Below, one piece after another: positions 1 through 5,636 of a stretch of DNA of 5,694 bases; the stretch's first letter is position 1, and every line of letters begins with the position of its first letter. The DNA lies in NCBI GenBank assembly GCA_947174085.1, contig CAMWHN010000151.1, positions 1 through 5,694 of the forward strand, given 5' to 3'. The position numbers and the translations under genes were made by a program. The notes beneath the pieces are model-generated. The model was not told where the DNA came from. It was given only the letters and a program-made list of their open reading frames with translations, and did not search any database. This DNA is from an uncultured Ruminococcus sp. (lineage in GTDB: Bacteria; Bacillota; Clostridia; Oscillospirales; Ruminococcaceae).

Positions 1-144
1 CTTGAGACGGTTCTTGAGACGGTTCTTGAGACGGCTCTTGAGATGGTTCTTGAGACGGCTCTTGAGATGGTTCTTGAGACGGTTCTTGAGACGGTTCTTG
101 AGACGGCTCTTGAGATGGTTCTTGAGATGGTTCTTGAGACGGCT
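1..144 (-). repeat. 12-bp perfect-length tandem repeat coding (Glu-Pro-Ser-Gln)12
   Basis: Twelve contiguous 12-bp units fill positions 1-144 with no indels and may continue past the left edge. Three variants occur on the + strand: A = cttgagacggtt, B = cttgagacggct, C = cttgagatggtt. Their order from position 1 is A A B C B C A A B C C B. The 48 bp at 1-48 recur exactly at 73-120, which points to block duplication. In the hydrolase frame every unit reads Glu-Pro-Ser-Gln, and the only differences are GAA/GAG and CCA/CCG, all silent. A copy-number change would lengthen or shorten the linker without a frameshift. This is a coding minisatellite with no spacers. Confidence 0.97.
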
Positions 145-1042
145 CTGTTGTATTTTCTGAAGTTGGTTGTGACGGTTCAGGAATTGTAATATTGCCATTC
201 AGATAAGTAGTATCTAATAAATTTGCCCAATACATGCCCATTTTTTCATAGCCGGCTTCATTCGGGTGAACACCATCATATAAATCTGTATTCTGGTCTA
301 CCACACTGTGAATATCTCCAAAAGCAACACGTTCGCCCTTAGCCTGTTTTTCTGCCACAAGCTCACGAATAGAATTATTATAAGCATCAATACTTCCCTG
401 TACTGCATTTGTAAATCCTTCTGGATTTGAATTATAATCTATTCCATAGCTCCAAAGCCAGTCATAACGTTCTGCAATATTAATATCTGGAATTGTAGAG
501 ACATATAATATATCATCTTTGCCGTCCATACTTGCCAGAATTGTATTAATTAAATTTTCTAAACGGTCTGTAATGCCAGTATTATAATTGCTTAAAATAT
601 CATTTGTACCAATTTGTAATAATACAACATCTGGGTCATAGGCTTCAATCATATTTTTGCCATCGCCATAATCTTCGTTAATGGTTTCTAAAATACCTTG
701 ACGAGTTTCCGTGCCTGTGATGAACTGAATCGCATAACCACTATAGCCGGCATAATTTCCATCATAAGTGATATTTTCGCCATTATAACTAAATGATTCT
801 GTATCACCGCCCTTTGGACCTACCATATCAATATTAGAATAACCTTGTTTTTCTAATTCATGATAGAGATATTTTCTATAACCTCCCATAGTCCAATAAC
901 CATCTGTAATAGAATCGCCCAATGACATGATTTTAACAACTTTTTCAGATTGTTCGCCCTCAGGGAATGCCGTTAATGAACTTGTTGCACAGACAGCACA
1001 AGCAATTGCTGTCAATGATGCTGTTAGTTTTTTCAGACTCAT
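1..1042 (-). CDS. Secreted SGNH/GDSL hydrolase, CE3-like carbohydrate esterase, C-terminus cut by window edge
   Basis: This frame encodes 347 complete residues from an ATG at 1042 and has no stop before the window edge. Residues 1-25 look like a signal peptide: Lys4-Lys5, a hydrophobic stretch, then Ala-rich sequence with possible cleavage after Ala19 or Ala25. The SGNH blocks follow in order: GDSITDG (nucleophile Ser44), a GYSGY block near residues 99-103, GTND (Asn147) and DGVHPN (Asp256, His259). The pattern KIMSLGDSITDG plus GGYR and DGVHPNEAGYEKM resembles carbohydrate esterase family 3, whose members remove acetyl groups from xylan; the substrate here is inferred. Residues 286-299 are Pro/Ser/Thr-rich and lead into (EPSQ)12 at 300-347, a probable linker to a further module (dockerin, binding module or wall anchor) outside the window. 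The enzyme should act outside the cell. The ribosome binding site is AAAGGAAG, 7 nt upstream. No convincing promoter was found. Fold and export are secure; the substrate is less so. Confidence 0.9.
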   Translation of the reverse strand, partial: MSLKKLTASLTAIACAVCATSSLTAFPEGEQSEKVVKIMSLGDSITDGYWTMGGYRKYLYHELEKQGYSNIDMVGPKGGDTESFSYNGENITYDGNYAGYSGYAIQFITGTETRQGILETINEDYGDGKNMIEAYDPDVVLLQIGTNDILSNYNTGITDRLENLINTILASMDGKDDILYVSTIPDINIAERYDWLWSYGIDYNSNPEGFTNAVQGSIDAYNNSIRELVAEKQAKGERVAFGDIHSVVDQNTDLYDGVHPNEAGYEKMGMYWANLLDTTYLNGNITIPEPSQPTSENTTEPSQEPSQEPSQEPSQEPSQEPSQEPSQEPSQEPSQEPSQEPSQEPSQ

Positions 1043-1049
1043 GCAAATT

Positions 1050-1057
1050 CTTCCTTT
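1050..1057 (-). promoter_or_regulatory. Ribosome binding site of the SGNH hydrolase gene
   Basis: AAAGGAAG on the minus strand, 7 nt from the ATG at 1042, is a near-consensus Shine-Dalgarno sequence. It supports this ATG as the start, which also gives a complete signal peptide. Confidence 0.7.
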
Positions 1058-1073
1058 CTTAAATTAAATTATT

Positions 1074-1113
1074 TTAATAAAACCCTCATTTATTTTTATG
1101 AGGGTTTTATTAA
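1074..1113 (-). terminator. Rho-independent terminator after aspS
   Basis: A perfect 16-bp inverted repeat (1074-1089 paired with 1098-1113) encloses an 8-nt loop. Its core ACCCTCAT/ATGAGGGT is the most GC-rich part of an otherwise AT-only neighbourhood. In the leftward transcript the GGG of the stem is followed by UUUUAUU, giving a U-rich release tract. It begins 10 bp after the aspS stop codon. The arms are symmetric enough that it could also act in the other direction, but no rightward gene is seen. It separates the synthetase genes from the hydrolase gene. Confidence 0.87.
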
Positions 1114-1123
1114 TTTACTAAAA

Positions 1124-2899
1124 TTATTCTTTCGGTTTCACCATAATGCCCAATACATCAAGATTTTCTTTTTCAACAGGTGACGGACAAGCACTCATGA
1201 TTTCCGAAGCGTCTTTTACTTTCGGGAATGCCACAACATCACGCAAACTTTCTGCTTTACACAGCAACATTGCAAGTCTATCCAAACCAATGCCAAGCCC
1301 ACCATGTGGCGGTGCGCCATAATGATAAGCTTCTACTAAAAATCCAAATTTCGCTTGAATTTCTTCATCAGTTAAACCTAATGCTCTGAACATTTTTTGT
1401 TGCAATTCATAATCTGTAATACGCATAGAACCTGAACTTAATTCAATGCCGTTTAATACTAAATCATATGCTTTTGCAACGACTTTTTCCGGATTAGACT
1501 CTAAATATTGCAAGCATTCATCTTCGGGCATTGTAAACGGGTGATGCATAGCAAGCCATTTTTGAGAATCTTCGTCCCATTCAAAAAATGGAAATTGCGT
1601 AATCCATAAGAAATTTAATTTATCTTCTGGGATAATATTTAATTTTTTGGCTACTTCCAAACGCAATGCACCTAATACGGGAAGTGTAATTCTGTTTTTA
1701 TCTGCAATAAATAAAGCAACATCGCCCTTTTCACAGCCAATTTTATTTAAGATATTCTGCATTGCTTCTTCCGAGAAAAATTTTGCAAATGCACAAGTAG
1801 GTTTTTCATCAGCCCAGCGAATAAAGGCAAGTCCTTTCGCACCGATACCACGAACAAATTCTGTTAATTTATCAATTTCTTTTCTGGATAATATTTTTAC
1901 TGCATTTTTCGCAACAATACAGCGCACACTGCCACCAGATTGCACTGCATTTGCAAATACACTAAAATCAGAATCTTTTACAAGCTCTGAAATATCCTGT
2001 AATTTCATATCAAATCTAGTATCCGGCTTATCAGAACCGTAATCATTCATAGCCTCTGCATAAGACAATCTGGGCAATGGCAAAGAAACTTCCTGCCCAA
2101 GAACATCTTGAATTAATTTCTGAACAAAACCCTCTGTTAATTTTAAAATATCTTCAACGTCCATGAAAGACATTTCCAAATCAATTTGTGTAAATTCCGG
2201 CTGTCTGTCAGCTCTTAAATCTTCATCTCGAAAACATCTTGCAATTTGAATATAACGCTCCATACCAGCAACCATAAGTAATTGCTTATAAATCTGCGGT
2301 GACTGTGGCAATGCATAAAATTCTCCTTGATGCACTCTTGACGGAATTAAATAATCTCTTGCGCCCTCCGGTGTAGATTTCATCATCATAGGTGTTTCAA
2401 TTTCAATAAAATCATTTGCATAAAAATATTCTCTTGCACATTTTGCAATTTTATGACGCATAATTAAATTTTTCTGCAAAGACGGTCTTCTTAAATCCAG
2501 ATAGCGATATTTCAAACGCATTTCTTCCCCTGCATTTGTCTCGTCCATAATCACAAACGGCACAGGCTCAGCTTTTGCTAAAATTTTAATTTCTTCTGCA
2601 ATAATTTCAATATTACCGGTTTTCATATTAGGATTAATATCCTGACGAGTAACAGATTTCCCTTTTACAAGCAATACATATTCATTTTTGCAAGATTCTG
2701 CTTTTGCAAAAATTTCTCTATCTGTCTCGTCATTAAAAACTAACTGTACTTCACCGCTTCTGTCTCTAAGTACAATAAAAATTACTTTATTTTTATTTCT
2801 GATATACTGCACAAAGCCACCGACTACAACTTGCATATCAGGCTCTGTGACTTCTCCGCAACCGTGTGTGCGTCTTAAATTTCCCATAGATTCAGCCAT
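1124..2899 (-). CDS. aspS: Aspartyl-tRNA synthetase, bacterial type
   Basis: This cytoplasmic class II synthetase attaches aspartate to tRNA-Asp. At 591 residues it has the usual bacterial length. Residues 1-105 form the OB-fold anticodon-binding domain, starting with the typical MAESMGNLRRTH. The catalytic core shows motif 1 around FIEIETP (164-170), the STPEGARDY loop (175-183), QSPQ (199-202), motif 2 with RCFRDEDLRADRQPEF (221-236), and motif 3 with GLGIGLDRLAML (534-545, Arg541). The bacterial GAD-type insertion lies at about 295-420 and begins just after SDKPDTRF. The start at 2899 is supported by AAGGAG 9 nt upstream. The gene follows hisS by 13 bp and is almost certainly co-transcribed with it; a terminator follows the stop. 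The OB-fold loop at residues 31-39 (QYIRNKNKV) departs from the common bacterial form, with Lys36 at the position of E. coli Leu30, so strict specificity for tRNA-Asp cannot be assumed. The family call is secure. Confidence 0.98.
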   Translation of the reverse strand: MAESMGNLRRTHGCGEVTEPDMQVVVGGFVQYIRNKNKVIFIVLRDRSGEVQLVFNDETDREIFAKAESCKNEYVLLVKGKSVTRQDINPNMKTGNIEIIAEEIKILAKAEPVPFVIMDETNAGEEMRLKYRYLDLRRPSLQKNLIMRHKIAKCAREYFYANDFIEIETPMMMKSTPEGARDYLIPSRVHQGEFYALPQSPQIYKQLLMVAGMERYIQIARCFRDEDLRADRQPEFTQIDLEMSFMDVEDILKLTEGFVQKLIQDVLGQEVSLPLPRLSYAEAMNDYGSDKPDTRFDMKLQDISELVKDSDFSVFANAVQSGGSVRCIVAKNAVKILSRKEIDKLTEFVRGIGAKGLAFIRWADEKPTCAFAKFFSEEAMQNILNKIGCEKGDVALFIADKNRITLPVLGALRLEVAKKLNIIPEDKLNFLWITQFPFFEWDEDSQKWLAMHHPFTMPEDECLQYLESNPEKVVAKAYDLVLNGIELSSGSMRITDYELQQKMFRALGLTDEEIQAKFGFLVEAYHYGAPPHGGLGIGLDRLAMLLCKAESLRDVVAFPKVKDASEIMSACPSPVEKENLDVLGIMVKPKE

Positions 2900-2908
2900 A
2901 ACTTACAA

Positions 2909-2914
2909 CTCCTT
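2909..2914 (-). promoter_or_regulatory. aspS ribosome binding site overlapping the hisS stop codon
   Basis: AAGGAG on the minus strand lies 9 nt before the aspS ATG. Its first two bases are shared with the hisS TAA stop at 2913-2915. Such overlap suggests translational coupling, with ribosomes ending hisS close to the aspS start. Coupling itself is an inference. Confidence 0.8.
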
Positions 2915-4199
2915 AATCTATTGCTAATCTATCTGCAATTTCAATATCTGAAAAATGCTTAACAAATTCATCATCTAAGTTTATATTAATTTTTTCACCA
3001 GATTTCATATTTTTCAAAACAGCCTGTTTTTGTTCTAATTCATTATCGCCGAGAACTAAAACAAATCTGGCATGAATTTTATCTGCATATTTCATTTGCG
3101 CTCTCAAACTTCTGCCCATAACATCAGTCTGTGCAGAAACGCCCTCATAACGTAACTGTGCAGTTAATTGCATAGCCTTTGCACAAGCCATTTCACCCAT
3201 AGGCACAAAATAAATATCACAAGAGTTCTCATCTGAGAGAGCAATTCCCTGATTTTTGAGTGTTAATAACAAACGCTCTAACCCCATACCAAAACCAAGA
3301 GCTGGTGTTGACTGACCGCCTAACTGTGCAATTAAGCCATCATAGCGACCGCCACCGCAAATAGTTCCTTGTGCGCCAATATCTGTTGTTACAAATTCAA
3401 ATACTGTCTTAGTATAATAATCTAAGCCCCTCACAATTCTTGGATTCACAGAATATTTTATATTTAATAAATCTAAATTTGCTTTTAATTTTTCAAAATG
3501 CGTGTTACAATCCTCGCATAAATAATCTAAAATCACAGGGGCATCTTTTGCAATTTCCTGACAAATAGGGCTTTTACAGTCTAAAATTCTCATAGGATTT
3601 TTTTCTAAACGCTCTTGACAAGTTTCGCAAAGCTGTTCTTTTGATTCCGCAAAATAATTTTTTAAAGCCTTATGATAATTTTTCCGGCATTCCGGACACC
3701 CGATAGAATTAATATTTAATTCTATGCCTGTGAGTCCAATCTGGTCAAGAATCTGTTTGGCAAGGCTAATCACTTCTGCATCTGCACTTGGGGAAGCAGA
3801 ACCTGCCATTTCCACACCGAACTGGTGAAATTCTCTTAATCTGCCGGCTTGTGGGCGTTCATGTCTAAAACAAGATAAAATATAATATACTTTTTGTGGC
3901 AAAGCTTCATTCAACAAGCCATTTTGTAACATTGCTCTAATCGTCCCTGCTGTGCCTTCTGGTCTAAGTGTAAACTGTGATTCTTTTGCAGAAACTGTAT
4001 ACATTTCTTTTTGTACAACATCAGTTGTTTCGCCAACACCACGGCTAAAAAGCTCTGTTTGTTCAAACGTTGGGATTCTAATTTCCTGAAAATTATAAAT
4101 ATTGGCAGTTGTTCTTAAGAAATTTTCAAGATTCTGCCAATCACGGCTAGCAGAAGGCAAAATATCTTCTGTGCCATTAGGACGCTTTAATAAACTCAT
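2913..4199 (-). CDS. hisS: Histidyl-tRNA synthetase
   Basis: This cytoplasmic class II synthetase attaches histidine to tRNA-His. The 428 residues are typical for a bacterial HisRS. Motif 1 is around EIRIPTFEQTELF (39-51), followed by TLRPEGTAG (77-85). Motif 2 is CFRHERPQAGR to FGVE (110-130). The HisRS-specific signatures are RGLDYY (257-262) and GGGRYDGL (282-289). Motif 3 is LGFGMGLERLL (301-311), and the anticodon-binding domain covers about 328-428. The region between motif 2 and the His signatures carries four cysteine pairs: C168/C171, C191/C194, C208/C213 and C228/C231. This suggests a metal-binding insertion; from memory such cysteines recur in clostridial HisRS. The ATG at 4199 has GGAGTG upstream with about 10 nt spacing. 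aspS follows by 13 bp. No T-box is visible in the 216-bp upstream gap, although T-box control is common for this gene pair in Bacillota. Confidence 0.98.
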   Translation of the reverse strand: MSLLKRPNGTEDILPSASRDWQNLENFLRTTANIYNFQEIRIPTFEQTELFSRGVGETTDVVQKEMYTVSAKESQFTLRPEGTAGTIRAMLQNGLLNEALPQKVYYILSCFRHERPQAGRLREFHQFGVEMAGSASPSADAEVISLAKQILDQIGLTGIELNINSIGCPECRKNYHKALKNYFAESKEQLCETCQERLEKNPMRILDCKSPICQEIAKDAPVILDYLCEDCNTHFEKLKANLDLLNIKYSVNPRIVRGLDYYTKTVFEFVTTDIGAQGTICGGGRYDGLIAQLGGQSTPALGFGMGLERLLLTLKNQGIALSDENSCDIYFVPMGEMACAKAMQLTAQLRYEGVSAQTDVMGRSLRAQMKYADKIHARFVLVLGDNELEQKQAVLKNMKSGEKININLDDEFVKHFSDIEIADRLAID

Positions 4200-4279
4200 T
4201 CAAAATTCACTCCAATTATTTTTATCATTTTTCATATTGCATGGTTTAATATTAACATAACAATTTTGAAAAACTCCTC

Positions 4280-4330
4280 ATGCATACCATTTTCGCCAAT
4301 TTTATCTCGGTCAGCATGGTTACACTGCAT
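4280..4330 (-). other. Candidate nested stem-loop in the hisS leader
   Basis: On the minus strand AUGCA (4330-4326) pairs with UGCAU (4284-4280), ACCAU (4320-4316) with AUGGU (4290-4286), and CCGA (4310-4307) with UUGG (4299-4296) around a 7-nt loop. The innermost helix needs a G-U pair that exists only in leftward RNA; in rightward RNA it becomes an A-C mismatch. Helices are short (5, 5 and 4 bp) and no known riboswitch consensus was recognised. A 32-codon open frame (4232-4330) covers the same bases, so the pairing may be chance. Weak. Confidence 0.25.
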
Positions 4331-4357
4331 TAAAATATCTACTTGATAAATTATCCT

Positions 4358-4391
4358 ATGCCTCCGGATTTTGATTACTATCCAGAGGCAT
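4358..4391 (-). other. 12-bp stem-loop between mgsA and hisS, orientation unresolved
   Basis: Arms at 4358-4369 (atgcctccggat) and 4380-4391 (atccagaggcat) enclose a 10-nt loop. In leftward RNA all 12 positions pair, one as a U-G wobble; in rightward RNA that position is a C-A mismatch. However, the T-rich run expected of an intrinsic terminator lies on the rightward side (4391-4415), while leftward RNA continues with AGGAUAAUUUAUC, a poor release tract. It may be a weak mgsA terminator, a 3'-end stabilising hairpin within an mgsA-hisS transcript, or a terminator for an unseen rightward RNA. Confidence 0.5.
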
Positions 4392-4415
4392 TATTTTTAA
4401 TTTTTTTCTATTTTT

Positions 4416-4817
4416 CTAAAGCACTGGACTTCCGACTTCCCGCCAGTCCAAATCGCCTCTTTCTAAAGACATAATCAAGGCTTCTGCTGTTGCAATATTT
4501 GTTGCCATGGGAACATTATGCACATCACACAAACGCAAAAGCGTCATGTCATTAAATTCAGTAGCTCTTGGATTTGGGTCACGGAAAAATAATAATACAT
4601 CAACTTCATTACAGGAAATTTTTGCAGCAATTTGTTCACTGCCCCCTTGTGAACCACTAAAATATTTTCTTATGGACAAGCCTGTTGCCTCTCCCACAAC
4701 TTTTCCAGTTGTACCAGTTGCACACAAATCATATCTTGACAGAATCGCACGATACGCCGTACAAAACTGTATCATCAATTCTTTTTTTGCGTCATGTGCA
4801 ATTAAAGCAATTGTCAT
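4416..4817 (-). CDS. mgsA: Methylglyoxal synthase family protein with altered active-site positions
   Basis: Classical MgsA converts dihydroxyacetone phosphate to methylglyoxal and phosphate, bypassing lower glycolysis in the cytoplasm. The 133 residues match the length of Bacillus-type enzymes. Family marks are IALIAHDAKK (3-12), the phosphate-binding ATGTTG (33-38), SGSQGGSEQ (54-62), LLFFRDP (75-81), LLRLCDVHNVP (93-103) and ATNIATAEAL (105-114), ending in ERGDLDWRE. Aligned by eye with the E. coli enzyme, Asp71 becomes Ser60 and His98 becomes Glu87, while Asp91 and Asp101 are kept as Asp80 and Asp90. The family call is firm; catalytic activity is uncertain, and the protein may belong to a clostridial subfamily with changed chemistry or a binding role. 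The ATG at 4817 has AAAGGA 13 nt upstream, a rather long spacing, but nearby upstream ATGs run into stops at once. It lies 42 bp after the MinD-type gene with no terminator between, so the two are probably co-transcribed. Confidence 0.88.
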   Translation of the reverse strand: MTIALIAHDAKKELMIQFCTAYRAILSRYDLCATGTTGKVVGEATGLSIRKYFSGSQGGSEQIAAKISCNEVDVLLFFRDPNPRATEFNDMTLLRLCDVHNVPMATNIATAEALIMSLERGDLDWREVGSPVL

Positions 4818-4830
4818 AAATTCATCTCAT

Positions 4831-4836
4831 TCCTTT
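4831..4836 (-). promoter_or_regulatory. Probable mgsA ribosome binding site with long spacing
   Basis: AAAGGA on the minus strand lies 13 nt before the mgsA ATG, several bases more than usual. The two ATGs between it and the start (ATG-AGA-TGA and ATG-AAT-TTA-TGA) reach stops within four codons, so 4817 remains the best start. Initiation may be moderate. Confidence 0.5.
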
Positions 4837-4859
4837 CCATTGCTAGTATGATTTTATTA

Positions 4860-5603
4860 TTATTTAATTACTAGCTTAACTTGTTCGCCAGTCAATCGCT
4901 TAGAAATAGCATCAAATGCTTCTAGGCTTGGTGCATCTACTGAAAGTGATTGCCCTTTTCCAGTTGCTTCTTTGAGCATGAAATCATCTGGAATCACACC
5001 CAAAAGCTGAATCCCTACAGTATCAATAATTTCGTCCAGATTTTTAATCATATGACTGCGAATTGCTTCGGGACTGACTTTATTAATAATTAATCTTTGT
5101 CGTTTATTGCCACGGGTATAAAATTCATCTGACATCATAGTTGCATCACGAATACAAATAGGGTCTGGTGTTGTCACAACCAGAATTAAATTTGCTTGTT
5201 CTACAATATCAAATACATGGGAACTGATACCTGCACCAGTATCAATAATAATAAAATCATAAAATTTTCTGACACTTTTGCAAATATCTACCACCTGTTT
5301 TGCAGTTACTGTCATAAAAGGGTCTTTTGGCGCACATAAAATTTCTAAATTACTTGCTGACGGCACACGAGTTACCGCTTCCATAATTGGCATTTTATTT
5401 CTTAATACATCGCCCAAATCATAGTTTACATTGCCTTCCATGCCAAACATAATATCCAAACAACGCAACCCGAAATCTAATTCAATAATTAACGTCCGAT
5501 TGCCCTGTTTTGCAAGTGTATAGCCAATGCCATAACTAATAGATGACTTGCCTGTACCTCCCTTACCCGAAGTAATTGCAATTAATTTTGGTTCTTTTGC
5601 CAA
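4860..5603 (-). CDS. minD: MinD/ParA-type P-loop ATPase
   Basis: With the start placed at the TTG at 5603 the protein has 247 residues. MinD-type ATPases dimerise on ATP and bind the membrane, usually positioning the division site with MinC; the FlhG and ParA relatives position other cargo. The deviant Walker A motif is SGKGGTGKSS (12-21), with signature Lys14 and P-loop Lys19. The Walker A' region is IIELDFGLRCLD (39-50), where MinD usually has DAD, with Asp43 retained. Walker B is FIIIDTGAG (117-125, Asp121), followed by LVVTTPDPICIRDA (141-154) and the base-binding LIINKV (171-176). GLR-LD and YDLGDVL favour MinD over ParA. The tail after KRLTGE (236-241) is only QVKLVIK, so the usual amphipathic membrane-targeting helix is not obvious. 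No minC or minE flanks it inside the window. It lies 42 bp before mgsA and has its own candidate promoter. ATPase family secure; a division role is likely but unproven. Confidence 0.85.
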   Translation of the reverse strand: MAKEPKLIAITSGKGGTGKSSISYGIGYTLAKQGNRTLIIELDFGLRCLDIMFGMEGNVNYDLGDVLRNKMPIMEAVTRVPSASNLEILCAPKDPFMTVTAKQVVDICKSVRKFYDFIIIDTGAGISSHVFDIVEQANLILVVTTPDPICIRDATMMSDEFYTRGNKRQRLIINKVSPEAIRSHMIKNLDEIIDTVGIQLLGVIPDDFMLKEATGKGQSLSVDAPSLEAFDAISKRLTGEQVKLVIK

Positions 5604-5612
5604 ACAGAATGC

Positions 5613-5620
5613 CCTCCTTT
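5613..5620 (-). promoter_or_regulatory. Consensus ribosome binding site that sets the TTG start of minD
   Basis: AAAGGAGG on the minus strand is a perfect anti-16S match, 9 nt before the TTG at 5603. The resulting N-terminus, MAKEPKLIAITSGKGG, begins where MinD proteins normally begin. Upstream in-frame TTG (5654) and ATG (5636) codons would add Cys-rich sequence, and the ribosome binding site would then sit inside the gene, so they are rejected. Confidence 0.88.
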
Positions 5621-5636
5621 CTAAACAAATCAGCAT

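Noticed and set aside
1..144. Regular repeats suggesting a CRISPR array
   Set aside because: Units are 12 bp and directly adjacent with no spacers, and they read as Glu-Pro-Ser-Gln in the frame of the hydrolase.
1647..2042. 131-codon open frame on the + strand
   Set aside because: It is wholly antisense to aspS, has no recognisable domain, and is explained by the conserved AspRS coding frame opposite.
2688..2927. 79-codon open frame on the + strand
   Set aside because: It is antisense to the aspS 5' end and the hisS stop region, with low-complexity Ser/Thr/Leu-rich sequence and no family match.
4281..4334. 17-codon + strand frame starting ATGCATACC inside the mgsA-hisS gap
   Set aside because: It has no ribosome binding site, is very short, and is exactly antisense to the equally uncertain minus-strand frame.
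4345..4355. Short palindrome GATAAATTATC as a possible operator
   Set aside because: Five-base arms in AT-rich DNA are expected by chance, and it matches no operator I can name.
4507..4851. 114-codon open frame on the + strand
   Set aside because: It is antisense to almost the whole of mgsA, which has clear family motifs in its own frame.
4842..4875. Inverted repeat GCTAGTA/TACTAGC across the minD stop as a possible terminator
   Set aside because: It has only 7 bp with a 20-nt loop and no U-tract, so termination between minD and mgsA is not supported.
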